64,000 nucleotides of DNA from an uncultured Caulobacterales bacterium. Lineage in GTDB: Bacteria > Pseudomonadota > Alphaproteobacteria > Caulobacterales > Caulobacteraceae. Both the position numbers and the translations under genes were made by a program. Shown one piece after another: positions 1-7,357 of the stretch (position 1 is the stretch's first letter; every line of letters starts with the position of its first letter). The stretch is taken from NCBI GenBank assembly GCA_903900155.1, contig CAIUMD010000014.1, positions 47,287-111,286 of the forward strand. Direction: 5' to 3'. The notes under the pieces are model-generated. The model searched no databases. It worked only from the letters and a program-made list of their open reading frames with translations, and was not told the DNA's origin.

Positions 1-140
1 ATGCGGATGCGGGTGTCGTCTTCGGGCTTGGCCGCGGCGCGCGAGCGCTCGAAGGCGTGCTCCAGGCGCCAGACGCGCTCGATCAGCCACCGCCACAGGG
101 GCGATTGGAAACCGCCGGGCCCGAGGTTGGAGAGGCTCAT
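1..140 (-). CDS. ftsI: FtsI (PBP3) N-terminal fragment, cut by window edge
   Basis: About 46 codons of a reading frame run off the left edge. The peptide starts [10 protein letters not shown] and continues with a Trp/Arg-rich stretch (WRWLIERVWRLEHAFERS), which fits a cytoplasmic N-terminus before a membrane anchor. The ATG at 138-140 overlaps the TGA of the upstream ftsL-like gene (137-139) in an ATGA arrangement. Identity rests mainly on gene order: in the division cluster, ftsI (septal peptidoglycan transpeptidase) follows mraZ-rsmH-ftsL. The catalytic domain is outside the window, so the call is inference from synteny. Confidence 0.65.
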   Translation of the reverse strand, partial: MSLSNLGPGGFQSPLWRWLIERVWRLEHAFERSRAAAKPEDDTRIR

Positions 141-598
141 CGCGGCGCTCCCGGCGCCTGGGATTGCGGCGGTTGCGGCGGCGGCGGCGGCGACGCATCG
201 TCGGGCAAAGCCTCGGGACCGTCGGGGGCGATGTTCTCGGGCGAGACCGGCGCGGCCGACATCAGGGCGCGCGGCAGCTCGCGGCGGCGCGCCACGTCGA
301 TCAGGGCGTCCTCGGTGATCTCGTGGTCCGGCGCGATCGGCTTCAGCTGCATCATCAGCGCCAGCTGCTCGATGCGGCGCGGCTGTTCCAGGTGGGCGAC
401 CTCAGCTTCCAGCAGGCGCTTGCGGACGCCCTCGTTGTCGATCTCCTGCTCGATCCGGCCGATCTCCTGCAGCTCGCGACCGGCGAAGGTCTTGGCCAGG
501 TAGACGCTGGTGAACAGGGTCAGCAGGATGCCCACGCCCGCGACTTCCACGACGCGGAAGCCCCGGACCCGGCGATTGAAGAGGCCCGAGACGCTCAT
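137..598 (-). CDS. ftsL: Cell division protein FtsL-like
   Basis: A 153-residue bitopic membrane protein. Residues 1-14 are basic and cytoplasmic, about 15-36 form one transmembrane helix ([19 protein letters not shown]), and about 38-80 are a charged heptad-like stretch ([16 protein letters not shown]) typical of the FtsL periplasmic coiled coil. The tail (about 120-153) is Pro-rich. FtsL bridges FtsB and FtsQ in the divisome and helps activate FtsWI. Size, topology and position between rsmH and ftsI support the call; FtsL sequence itself is poorly conserved. The ATG (596-598) overlaps the rsmH stop, so translation is probably coupled. Confidence 0.85.
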   Translation of the reverse strand: MSVSGLFNRRVRGFRVVEVAGVGILLTLFTSVYLAKTFAGRELQEIGRIEQEIDNEGVRKRLLEAEVAHLEQPRRIEQLALMMQLKPIAPDHEITEDALIDVARRRELPRALMSAAPVSPENIAPDGPEALPDDASPPPPPQPPQSQAPGAPR

Positions 599-1530
599 GC
601 CGCGCTCTCCCAGACGGGAGCCTCGGTGCGGACGGCGGCGCGCAGCTTGGACGAGCGGGCGCGCGGGTTCACCGCCAGCTCGGCCTCGCCCGGCGCGATG
701 GCCTTGTTGGCGATCAGCTGGAAGCTGGCCGGCGCGCCGGTGGGGGCCAGCGGCAGGTGGCGCGAGCCGCCCGGCGTGCGCCCTGCCCGCTCGGCCAGGT
801 AGGTCTTGACGATGCGGTCTTCCAGCGAGTGGAAGGTCACCACCGCCAGGCGCCCGCCCGGCTTCAGGATCCGCTCGGCGGCGTCCAGGCCGGCCTTCAG
901 CTCGCCCAGCTCGTCATTGACCGCGATGCGCAAACCCTGGAACGAGCGCGTGGCCGGATGGACCTTGGCGCCCTTGCGGCCGCCCATGGCGCGCTCGATC
1001 ACCTCGGCCAGGTCCAGGGTGCGCTCGAACGGGCGCTCTTCCCGGCGACGGATGATGAAGCTGGCGATGCGGCGCGAAGCATGCTCCTCGCCATAGACAT
1101 AGAGGATCCGCGCCAGTTCGGCGTGGTCCAGCGTATTGACCAGGTCTGCGGCGGTCGGGCCCGTGTCGCTCATCCGCATGTCCAGCGGACCGTCGCGCAT
1201 GAACGAGAAGCCGCGCTCGGCCTCGTCCAGTTGCATGGACGACACGCCGATATCCAGCACCACGCCGTCGACCGACTGTGGCGCGAAATGCTCGGCCATC
1301 TGCGAGAAGCGGTCCTGGACCAGGCGGAAGCGGTCGGCCGGCAGGCCTTGCGTGAAGCGCAGGACGGTCGGGTCGCGATCGAAGCCGACCACGCTGGCGC
1401 CGGTCGCCAGGATCGCGCGGGTATAGCCGCCCGCGCCGAAGGTGCCGTCGATGATGGTCTCGCCCGGCTTGGCGCCTAGAGCCTCGACGACCTCGTCCAG
1501 CAGGACCGAGATGTGCGGGGCGTCGCTCAC
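595..1530 (-). CDS. rsmH: 16S rRNA (cytosine1402-N4)-methyltransferase RsmH
   Basis: 311 residues, the normal RsmH (MraW) length. The start [18 protein letters not shown] and the SAM-binding segment [14 protein letters not shown] are family hallmarks, as are [10 protein letters not shown] and ERGFSF, and the C-terminal [13 protein letters not shown]. The enzyme N4-methylates C1402 in the P site of 16S rRNA in the cytoplasm. It starts with GTG (1528-1530), which overlaps the mraZ TGA (GTGA), and its own stop overlaps the ftsL ATG. It is co-transcribed in the mraZ-led division cluster and so probably subject to MraZ control. Confidence 0.97.
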   Translation of the reverse strand: MSDAPHISVLLDEVVEALGAKPGETIIDGTFGAGGYTRAILATGASVVGFDRDPTVLRFTQGLPADRFRLVQDRFSQMAEHFAPQSVDGVVLDIGVSSMQLDEAERGFSFMRDGPLDMRMSDTGPTAADLVNTLDHAELARILYVYGEEHASRRIASFIIRRREERPFERTLDLAEVIERAMGGRKGAKVHPATRSFQGLRIAVNDELGELKAGLDAAERILKPGGRLAVVTFHSLEDRIVKTYLAERAGRTPGGSRHLPLAPTGAPASFQLIANKAIAPGEAELAVNPRARSSKLRAAVRTEAPVWESAA

Positions 1531-2009
1531 GAAGCGCCCCCCAGCTTGCCAGCTGCGATTTGGGCCGCCCGTTGCTGGGCGCGCAGGGCGGCCAGGCCTT
1601 CCCGGGCCAGATCACGCTGGACCGCGCGATGGGCCTGGAAGGCTTCGCGGGACCAGATCTGAAAACGCTCACCCATACCGACGACGGTCACCCAATCCGT
1701 GAGACCGCACATTTCGCACAGCTGGTCGGGAAACGTAATGCGACCAGCTGTATCAAACGACAGCTTGGCCATGCCACCCAGGACGCTGGTTTCCAGCGCC
1801 GAACGCAGCGGATCGCCGAACGGCATCTCCTCGATCACGCCCATGTAGCGGTCGAACAAGGCTTTTCCGCCCGCTTCCAGGCAGTCGGCCTCGATGGAGG
1901 GGAAGCAGAAGATCCCGTCGAACATGCCCGAGACGGCCGCGCGGAATTCCTGCGGCACAACGATGCGCCGCTTGCTGTCGAGCTGTTTCTCGAACGTCGA
2001 GAGAAACAC
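1527..2009 (-). CDS. mraZ: Transcriptional regulator MraZ
   Basis: 160 residues with two SpoVT/AbrB-like MraZ half-domains, each showing the DxxxR core ([14 protein letters not shown] near the N-terminus; [15 protein letters not shown] near residue 85). MraZ is a ring-forming DNA-binding protein that represses its own division/cell-wall operon. The start is GTG at 2007-2009, giving [11 protein letters not shown], the usual alphaproteobacterial start. It is the first gene of the cluster, followed by rsmH, ftsL and ftsI. Three TGGG boxes with 10-bp period lie 66-90 bp upstream and are the likely autoregulatory sites. Confidence 0.97.
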   Translation of the reverse strand: MFLSTFEKQLDSKRRIVVPQEFRAAVSGMFDGIFCFPSIEADCLEAGGKALFDRYMGVIEEMPFGDPLRSALETSVLGGMAKLSFDTAGRITFPDQLCEMCGLTDWVTVVGMGERFQIWSREAFQAHRAVQRDLAREGLAALRAQQRAAQIAAGKLGGAS

Positions 2010-2074
2010 TGAAGCTTAAACCCCGCCAAACCCATGCCGGTCGGCGAGCACCACCAACTCGCCCCGACGCGAAT

Positions 2075-2099
2075 TGGGTTAACATGGGATGAACTGGGA
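2075..2099. promoter_or_regulatory. Three MraZ boxes upstream of mraZ
   Basis: TGGG occurs at 2075-2078, 2085-2088 and 2095-2098 on the plus strand, exactly 10 bp apart (TGGGT-N5-TGGGA-N5-TGGGA). The known MraZ operator is a series of TGGGN direct repeats with 5-nt spacers. The boxes read on the strand opposite to mraZ transcription. Spacing and location upstream of mraZ make autoregulation the natural reading; binding itself is inferred. Confidence 0.75.
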
Positions 2100-2241
2100 A
2101 ACAATGACACCAAGGCCCGTTTCATCGAGATTTCAAAGATCTCGCACCCCTTGTTCACGGAGCGTGATAGTTAATCCACAGAACATACATGGAACTCATG
2201 AGCGAGCGTTGTTCGCAGTGTCATTGGGGCCCAAAGAAATG

Positions 2242-2357
2242 AATCTGCTCCCCTCCTGGGGGAGCTGTCGGCAAAGCCGACTGAGGGGGCTAATGCGGCC
2301 TATGCCGAGCTGCCCCCTCCGGCCCTACGGGCCACCTCGCCCGACAGGGGGAGGAGA
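2242..2357. repeat. Dispersed intergenic palindromic repeat, copy 1 (about 115 bp)
   Basis: A GC-rich element starting AATCTGCTCCCCTCCTGGGG and ending near GACAGGGGGAGGAG. It matches the reverse complement of 53777-53891 over nearly its whole length, including the central GACTGAGGGGGCTA and GCCCCCTCCGGCCCT blocks. The two ends are themselves partly complementary, so it can fold on itself. No coding potential. It lies between the mraZ promoter and the 3' end of rnpB. It looks like a non-autonomous dispersed repeat. Confidence 0.75.
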
Positions 2358-2363
2358 AAAATG

Positions 2364-2744
2364 GACCAGATGATCTGTAAGCCGGGTTCTGTTCCGCGTC
2401 CGAAGACGCGGCGACGATCATTCCTCTAGGCCGGCCATTGCTGGACGGCTCTCGCGACCTACCCGGACCCTCTCGGCCAGTGACGGCCTATCCGACGCGA
2501 GGCCGGCGCGGGGTCCCTATTCGGTCTTGCTCCAGGCGGGGCTTGCCATGCCGTCCCTGTCGCCAGGTCCGCGGTGGGCTCTTACCCCACCCTTTCACCC
2601 TTCCCGCCCCGGAGGGAGGAGGTTTGCTTTCTGTGGCGCTATCCCTGGGATCGCTCCCGGTGGGCGTTACCCACCGCCTTGTCACCGTGGAGCCCGGACT
2701 TTCCTCGGCGTCCGAAGACGACGCGACCGCCCGACCATCTGGTC
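2364..2744 (-). ncRNA. rnpB: RNase P RNA (M1 RNA)
   Basis: On the minus strand the RNA contains the conserved 5' signature GAGGAAAGTCCGGGCTCC (complement at 2688-2705) and the conserved 3' signature ACAGAACCCGGCTTACAG (complement near 2374-2391). The ends GACCAGATGG and CATCTGGTC pair to close helix P1, fixing the limits at about 2364 and 2744. Length of about 380 nt fits bacterial type A RNase P RNA. It is the catalytic subunit that removes 5' leaders from pre-tRNAs together with RnpA. Its promoter must lie at about 2745-2800, shared with the divergent antitoxin gene. Confidence 0.96.
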
Positions 2745-2780
2745 CGGGGTCTCTTTGACGCTGAGATGACGGCCGGTCAA

Positions 2781-2824
2781 TTGGCGATCCGCCAAAGATA
2801 GACTAAACTAACTGAACTTAGTTC
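2781..2824. promoter_or_regulatory. Palindromes upstream of the toxin-antitoxin operon
   Basis: Two perfect inverted repeats precede the antitoxin ATG (2837): TTGGCGATCCGCCAA at 2781-2795, and AACTAA-N6-TTAGTT at 2806-2823, which contains GAACTTAGTTC (2814-2824). Phd/YefM-type antitoxins autorepress by binding such palindromes, so the second, next to the ribosome-binding site (CGGAGG), is the likely operator. The first may serve the same operon or the divergent rnpB promoter. Confidence 0.55.
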
Positions 2825-2836
2825 ACGGAGGCCGCG

Positions 2837-3082
2837 ATGCGGACCGTCAACATCCACGAGGCCAAGACCCACCTCTCTCGCCTGGTCGAACAGGCGGCGG
2901 ATGGCGAGAGCTTCATCATCGCCAAGGCGGGCAAGCCGATGGTGAAGGTGGTGCCGCTGGAAGCGCAGGAGCAGCCGGCCAAGCGTCGACTGGGCTTCAT
3001 GAAAGGCGAAATCAAAGTCCCTGACGACTTCGACACAATGTTCGCCGAGGAAATCCAAGCCATGTTCGAGGGCAAGGATTGA
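2837..3082 (+). CDS. Phd/YefM-family antitoxin
   Basis: 81 residues. The N-terminal MRTVNIHEAKTHLSRLVEQ and the following GESFIIAKAGKPMVKVVPL are the standard Phd/YefM DNA-binding fold. The acidic C-terminal tail (about 60-81, PDDFDTMFAEEIQAMFEGKD) is the expected toxin-neutralising segment. The ATG is preceded by CGGAGGCC. It overlaps the following PIN-toxin gene by 4 bp, so the two are co-translated. Likely role: binds and inhibits the toxin and, alone or with it, represses the operon through the upstream palindromes. The partner is a PIN RNase, so the pair is VapBC-type in function with a Phd-type antitoxin. Confidence 0.9.
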   Translation: MRTVNIHEAKTHLSRLVEQAADGESFIIAKAGKPMVKVVPLEAQEQPAKRRLGFMKGEIKVPDDFDTMFAEEIQAMFEGKD

Positions 3083-3465
3083 TCATCCTCGCCGACACCC
3101 ATGTCCTGCTCTGGGCGGCCGAAGCGCCGGAGAGGCTTTCGGAAACCGCGCAAGATCTTCTGACGGCGGAGACGACCACGCCGACCTTCAGCGTCGTTAG
3201 CCTTTGGGAAATCTCGATAAAGCGGGCTCAAGACAGAGCGGACTTCCAGATCGACCCTCACCGCTTTCGCCGCCAACTGCTAGGGAACGGCTGGCGCGAA
3301 CTACTGATCTCATCAGATCACGCGATCCTGGCGGGCAATTTGCCGGCCATACACAAGGATCCCTTCGATCGGATGCTTTTGGCCCAAGCGATTGTCGAAG
3401 GCGCACGTCTCCTGACGGTGGATAGCCAGCTCAAACGGTATGGCGCGCCCGTTCTGTCGCTCTAG
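3079..3465 (+). CDS. PIN-domain toxin (VapC-like ribonuclease)
   Basis: 128 residues, a single PIN domain. The acidic metal-binding residues are present: D6 (LADTHVLLW), E44 (SLWEISIK), D97 (DPFDRMLLAQA) and D115 (LLTVDSQLK). VapC toxins are Mg-dependent endoribonucleases that cleave tRNA or rRNA when the antitoxin is lost. The start is TTG at 3079-3081, overlapping the antitoxin TGA. It converges on the paiB-like gene, whose stop overlaps the toxin stop by 3 bp. All catalytic residues are intact, so the toxin is probably active. Confidence 0.9.
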   Translation: MIILADTHVLLWAAEAPERLSETAQDLLTAETTTPTFSVVSLWEISIKRAQDRADFQIDPHRFRRQLLGNGWRELLISSDHAILAGNLPAIHKDPFDRMLLAQAIVEGARLLTVDSQLKRYGAPVLSL

Positions 3466-4061
3466 ACCGACCTCATCAGCTCCGCGATCGGATGGTCGCC
3501 CAGGCCCTTGGCCGCGCCCAGGCGGTCGGCTTCGCCCTTGTTCTGCGAGAGCTTGAACGTCCTTTCCAGCCGCTCGACGAACAGCCGGCCGCCCTGGATG
3601 CCGCGCAGCATGCTCTCGAACTTGCCGGCCTTCATCTTGTCGCGGGTCCAGGGCGTCTTGGGCAGCAGCCGCGCCTCTTCCTGGGCCGAGAGATCGTCGA
3701 GCAGGGCGACCAGCTCTTCATCGTTGAGCGGCGCGACCGAGCCTTCGGCCTCGACCGACTGGTAGTTCCAGGTCGGGACCTGGTCGGCGCTCTCGTACCA
3801 GTCGGGGCTGATATAGGCGTCCAGACCCGTGGCCAGCGCCACGGCGCGGAAGCCTTGTGTCAGGTGCGGCGTCAGGACGTTGCCGCGCGACAGGTGGAAG
3901 TCCAGCGCGATCTCTCCGTCCAGGTCACGGATCACGACCGGGCTCTGCGCCACGAACGGCCGGCCGCCGGCCGAAGCCGCGATGGCCACGAACGGATGGG
4001 CGGCGATGAAGTCCAGCAGGACCGCTCGATCCTCGACCCGAAAGCGATTGTCCGGATGCAT
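3462..4061 (-). CDS. PaiB-like FMN-binding protein
   Basis: 199 residues from ATG 4059-4061 (MHPDNRFRVEDRAVLLDF). The protein matches the PaiB/FMN-binding split-barrel family: AHPFVAIAASAGGRPFVAQSP, then DFHLSRGN, the WYESADQVPTWNYQSVEAEG block, and a C-terminal region ending GDHPIAELM. In Bacillus PaiB is described as a negative transcriptional regulator, but the fold is a flavin-binding PNPOx-like barrel and enzymatic or heme-related roles are possible. The ATG shares one base with the stop of the upstream ampD-like gene (TAATG), indicating translational coupling. Confidence 0.85.
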   Translation of the reverse strand: MHPDNRFRVEDRAVLLDFIAAHPFVAIAASAGGRPFVAQSPVVIRDLDGEIALDFHLSRGNVLTPHLTQGFRAVALATGLDAYISPDWYESADQVPTWNYQSVEAEGSVAPLNDEELVALLDDLSAQEEARLLPKTPWTRDKMKAGKFESMLRGIQGGRLFVERLERTFKLSQNKGEADRLGAAKGLGDHPIAELMRSV

Positions 4062-4789
4062 TACTCGGCCGCCGCCCGCAACAGGCCCACCAGGCGCGCG
4101 CGGGTCTCGCCGTCGGCGATGCCGTCGAAGCGGCTTTGCAGCCAGTGGCGCTGGAAGGCGCCGACCACGGTCGTGGTCCACTCGTCGTACTTGCCGGTCG
4201 GGGCGCAGTCGAAGCCCAAGCGCGTCAGGCCGGCTTGCAAGGCGAACACGCCGGTCCCCTCCTCGCCCTGGCCCAGCGGCGCGCCGGGCGACGGGGCCGG
4301 TTCGATCCAGAGGCCATGGCCGCTCTCGGCCAGGCGCTTCCAGGGGAAGAGCTCGCCCGGATCGATCTTGCGGGCCGGGGCGATGTCGGAATGGCCCAGG
4401 ATGCGGCTGTCGGGGATCATCCAGCGCGAACGCACGTCGGCCAGCAGGTTGATCACCGCGGCGACCTGCGCCTCGGGGAACGGGCGATAGCCGAACTCGT
4501 GGCCGGGATTGACGATCTCGATGCCGATCGAGGCCGAGTTGATGTCCTTGACGCCCTTCCAGAACGCGGCGCCGGCGTGCCAGGCGCGGCGTTCCTCGGG
4601 GATCAGCCGGAAGATGCGGCCGTCTTCTTCGACGCAATAGTGGGCCGAGACCTTGGCCTCGGGGTCGCGCAGGCGCTCGATCGCCGCCTCGCCGGTCTCC
4701 ATGCCCGTGTAGTGGAGGACCACGGTGTCGGGCACGGCCTTGCGGGCGTCGAAGTTCGGCGACGGGGCCTCGATGAAGGACAGGCTCAT
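4061..4789 (-). CDS. N-acetylmuramoyl-L-alanine amidase, AmpD-like with PG-binding domain
   Basis: 242 residues. Residues 1-165 are an amidase_2/PGRP domain with zinc ligands H26 (VVLHYTGM), H133 and D143 (ILGHSDIAPARKIDPGELFPW). Residues about 175-240 form a PG_binding_1 domain (VFALQAGLTRLGFDCAPTGKYDEWTT). It would cleave the bond between MurNAc and L-Ala in muropeptides or peptidoglycan. No signal peptide is visible, so a cytoplasmic muropeptide-recycling role (AmpD/AmiD-like) is likely, though the binding domain is more usual in exported amidases. Its ATG overlaps the stop of the upstream transporter (ATGA), and its stop overlaps paiB. Confidence 0.9.
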   Translation of the reverse strand: MSLSFIEAPSPNFDARKAVPDTVVLHYTGMETGEAAIERLRDPEAKVSAHYCVEEDGRIFRLIPEERRAWHAGAAFWKGVKDINSASIGIEIVNPGHEFGYRPFPEAQVAAVINLLADVRSRWMIPDSRILGHSDIAPARKIDPGELFPWKRLAESGHGLWIEPAPSPGAPLGQGEEGTGVFALQAGLTRLGFDCAPTGKYDEWTTTVVGAFQRHWLQSRFDGIADGETRARLVGLLRAAAE

Positions 4790-5679
4790 TGGGCGCGGTT
4801 CCGGATCGACATCAGCAAGGGCATGACCTGATTCCGCCGAAGCGCGATGATCAGAACACCCACCAGCGCCAGGCTCGCGCCGATCCCCATGCGCAGATCG
4901 AAGTGATCGTGCGTGACCACGACGCCCAGCCCGATGGTGAAAAGCGGCGTCAGCAGGGTGAGCGGAGCGATCAGGTTGGCCTCGTAACGCTGGATCAGTC
5001 CGTAATAGGCCGTATGGGCCACGACCGAAACCACCAGGGCCGAGAACGCCACCGCCGCCACGAACGGCCAGCCGGCGTGGACGCCCGCCGCGATCTGGCC
5101 GGGCTCCATGAAGCTGCTCAGACCCGCCAGCGGCCAGACCGAGCAGAAGCCGACCCAGGCTTGGAACTGCAGCGGCTTCACGCCCTCGACCTGCTTCATC
5201 ATCACCGCCCCCAGCGAGCCGGCGAAGGCGGCGGCCGCGACCAGCCAGAGGCCGGGCGACAGGTCGAAGCCGTGGGGGCTCCACATCACCGTCACCGCGC
5301 CCGCTAGCGTGAGCGCGATGCCGAGGCCCCGCCGCCAGCGGATCTTCTCGCCCAGCATCAGCATCGACAGCAGGGTCGTGAACGGCACGCCCAGCTGGAT
5401 CACCACCGAGGCGGCCGACGGCGAGGCGGTCTTGAAGCCCATGAACAGCAGGGCGAAGTTCCCCGCCCCCATCAAGAGCGCCACGGCCACGATCCGCCAG
5501 GTCGGTTTCGGCGCGGGCAGCAGCCAAGGCAGGGTCGCCAGCGCCACCAGCGAGAAGCGCACGGCCGCGTAGAACAGCGGCGGCACGCCCCAGTGGGCGA
5601 CCACGATCTTGGACATGATGTTGTTGCCGGCCCAGACCAGGCAGATCAGGACCAGGAGGCCGAAGTCGCGCAGGGACAT
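4786..5679 (-). CDS. EamA/DMT-family permease
   Basis: 297 residues from ATG 5677-5679 (MSLRDFGLLVLICLVWAGNN). About ten hydrophobic helices in two EamA repeats, with the usual LVWAGNN start, GAGNFALLFMGF in the first repeat and APLTLLTPLFTIGLG in the second. DMT-superfamily exporters move amino acids, nucleosides or toxic metabolites out of the cell; the substrate cannot be told here. An in-frame upstream start is possible but would place the N-terminus in the operator-like region. It leads the ampD-paiB operon and is divergent from the monooxygenase gene, with a palindrome between them. Confidence 0.85.
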   Translation of the reverse strand: MSLRDFGLLVLICLVWAGNNIMSKIVVAHWGVPPLFYAAVRFSLVALATLPWLLPAPKPTWRIVAVALLMGAGNFALLFMGFKTASPSAASVVIQLGVPFTTLLSMLMLGEKIRWRRGLGIALTLAGAVTVMWSPHGFDLSPGLWLVAAAAFAGSLGAVMMKQVEGVKPLQFQAWVGFCSVWPLAGLSSFMEPGQIAAGVHAGWPFVAAVAFSALVVSVVAHTAYYGLIQRYEANLIAPLTLLTPLFTIGLGVVVTHDHFDLRMGIGASLALVGVLIIALRRNQVMPLLMSIRNRAQ

Positions 5680-5731
5680 GAGGTATCCGATAGGCCGCAG
5701 TTGACGTTCGGTCAAAACGGTCGTTTGTTTA

Positions 5732-5744
5732 TGAACACTGTTCA
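5732..5744. promoter_or_regulatory. Palindrome between divergent permease and monooxygenase genes
   Basis: TGAACACTGTTCA is a perfect inverted repeat around a central base in the 115-bp divergent promoter region (5680-5794). It is placed where it could control one or both genes. Its type (TetR- or Xre-like) cannot be told, and no dedicated regulator gene is adjacent. Confidence 0.45.
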
Positions 5745-5794
5745 CATAGAGCCATGGCGGGTCAACCGCTGGGCCAACAAGGGCGGAACACGGA

Positions 5795-7285
5795 ATGGCC
5801 ATGGAACATGTCGACGTCCTGATCGTGGGCGCGGGCTTGTCGGGGATCGGCGCGGCCTATCACCTGAAGAAGCACTGCCCGGGCAAGAGCTATGCGATCC
5901 TGGAAGGGCGCGAGGCGATCGGCGGCACCTGGGATCTCTTCCGTTATCCCGGCATCCGGTCTGACAGCGACATGTACACCCTCGGCTACAGCTTCAAGCC
6001 GTGGAAGGCCGCCAAGGCCATCGCCGACGGCCCGTCGATCCTGAGCTATGTCCGCGAGACCGCCCGCGAGAACGACGTCGACCGCCACATCCGCTTCAAG
6101 CATCTGGTCAAGCGCGCCAGCTGGTCGACCGAGACGGCGACCTGGACCGTCGAGGCCGAGCACGACGGCCAGATCGTGCAATACAGCTGCGGCTTTCTCT
6201 ACATGTGCGCCGGCTACTACCGCTACTCGGCTGGCTACACGCCCGATTTCCCGGGAACCGACCGCTTTAAGGGGACGATCGTCCACCCGCAGCACTGGCC
6301 CGAAAACCTGGACTATGCCGGCAAGAAGGTCGTGGTGATCGGCAGCGGCGCCACCGCCGTGACGCTCGTGCCGGAAATGGCCCGCACCGCCGCGCACGTC
6401 ACCATGCTGCAGCGCTCGCCGACCTATGTGGTCTCGCGCCCGGCCGAGGACGGGGTGGCTAACTGGCTGCGGTCCAAGCTGCCGGCCATGACCGCCTATG
6501 GCATCACCCGCTGGAAGAACGTCCTCTTCCAGATGCTGTTCTTCAACATGGCGCGGAAGAAGCCCGAGAAGGTCAAGGAGCGCTTGCTGGGCATGGTGCG
6601 CGACCAACTGGGGCCGGACTACGACATCGGCGCCCATTTCACACCGCGCTACAATCCGTGGGACCAGCGCCTGTGCCTGGTGCCGGACGCGGATCTCTTC
6701 GCCTCGATCAAGGCGGGGACCAGCTCGGTGGTCACCGACCATATCGAGACCTTCACCGAAGACGGCATCCTGCTGAAGTCGGGCAAGACCCTGGAGGCCG
6801 ACGTCATCGTCACCGCCACGGGCCTGCAGCTGCAGCTGATCGGCGGCATGGAGGTCGTGGTCGACGGCAAGACGGCCCAGCTGTCGGAGTCGATGAGCTA
6901 CAAGGGCATGATGTTCAGCGACGTGCCGAACCTGGCCTCGGCGTTCGGCTACACCAACGCCAGCTGGACGCTGAAGGCGGACCTGACCTCCGAATATGTC
7001 TGCCGCCTGATCAACAGCATGGACCGCGCCGGCGCCGACTATTGCGTGCCGCGCATCGACGGCCAGATGGAGGTTGCGCCGTGGCTGGACTTCTCGTCCG
7101 GCTACGTCACCCGCTCCATGGACCAGTTCCCCAAACAGGGCCTGCGCAAGCCGTGGAAGGTGCATCAGAACTACGCCCTGGACCTGGTGGCCCTGCGCTT
7201 CGGCAAGGTCGAGGACGGGGTGATGGAATTCGGCAAGAAGACGGGGGCGAAGGCCGCGACCGTGGCGGAAAAAGCGGCGGCATAG
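5795..7285 (+). CDS. Flavin-containing Baeyer-Villiger-type monooxygenase (EthA-like)
   Basis: 496 residues. An FAD Rossmann motif GAGLSG lies at 12-17 and a second dinucleotide (NADPH) motif GSGATA at 183-188. Between them is FKGTIVHPQHWP (158-169), which fits the Baeyer-Villiger fingerprint FxGxxxHxxxWP. The IGGTWDLFRYPGIRSDSDM block (42-60) is also typical. Length and motifs resemble EthA-type BVMOs. It would insert oxygen next to a ketone, or S-oxygenate, using NADPH and O2; the substrate is unknown. It is followed after 72 bp by an MpaB-like oxygenase, suggesting a two-step oxidative module. Either of two close in-frame ATGs (5795, 5801) could be the start. Confidence 0.9.
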   Translation: MAMEHVDVLIVGAGLSGIGAAYHLKKHCPGKSYAILEGREAIGGTWDLFRYPGIRSDSDMYTLGYSFKPWKAAKAIADGPSILSYVRETARENDVDRHIRFKHLVKRASWSTETATWTVEAEHDGQIVQYSCGFLYMCAGYYRYSAGYTPDFPGTDRFKGTIVHPQHWPENLDYAGKKVVVIGSGATAVTLVPEMARTAAHVTMLQRSPTYVVSRPAEDGVANWLRSKLPAMTAYGITRWKNVLFQMLFFNMARKKPEKVKERLLGMVRDQLGPDYDIGAHFTPRYNPWDQRLCLVPDADLFASIKAGTSSVVTDHIETFTEDGILLKSGKTLEADVIVTATGLQLQLIGGMEVVVDGKTAQLSESMSYKGMMFSDVPNLASAFGYTNASWTLKADLTSEYVCRLINSMDRAGADYCVPRIDGQMEVAPWLDFSSGYVTRSMDQFPKQGLRKPWKVHQNYALDLVALRFGKVEDGVMEFGKKTGAKAATVAEKAAA

Positions 7286-7289
7286 TTTC

Positions 7290-7307
7290 CCTATCGAATT
7301 TGATAGG
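7290..7307. promoter_or_regulatory. Short inverted repeat between the two oxygenase genes
   Basis: CCTATC-GAATTT-GATAGG is a perfect 6-bp inverted repeat just after the monooxygenase stop. There is no T-run, so it is a weak terminator candidate. It could be an operator or an mRNA-stabilising hairpin. Confidence 0.35.
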
Positions 7308-7357
7308 TTGTGAACTCCGGCGCGCCCCCCGACCTTTCTAGGGGAAGGAGATCGCGT

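Noticed and set aside
2837..3465. Larger mobile or defence island around the toxin-antitoxin pair
   Set aside because: No integrase, transposase or att-like repeats on either side; flanking genes are ordinary.
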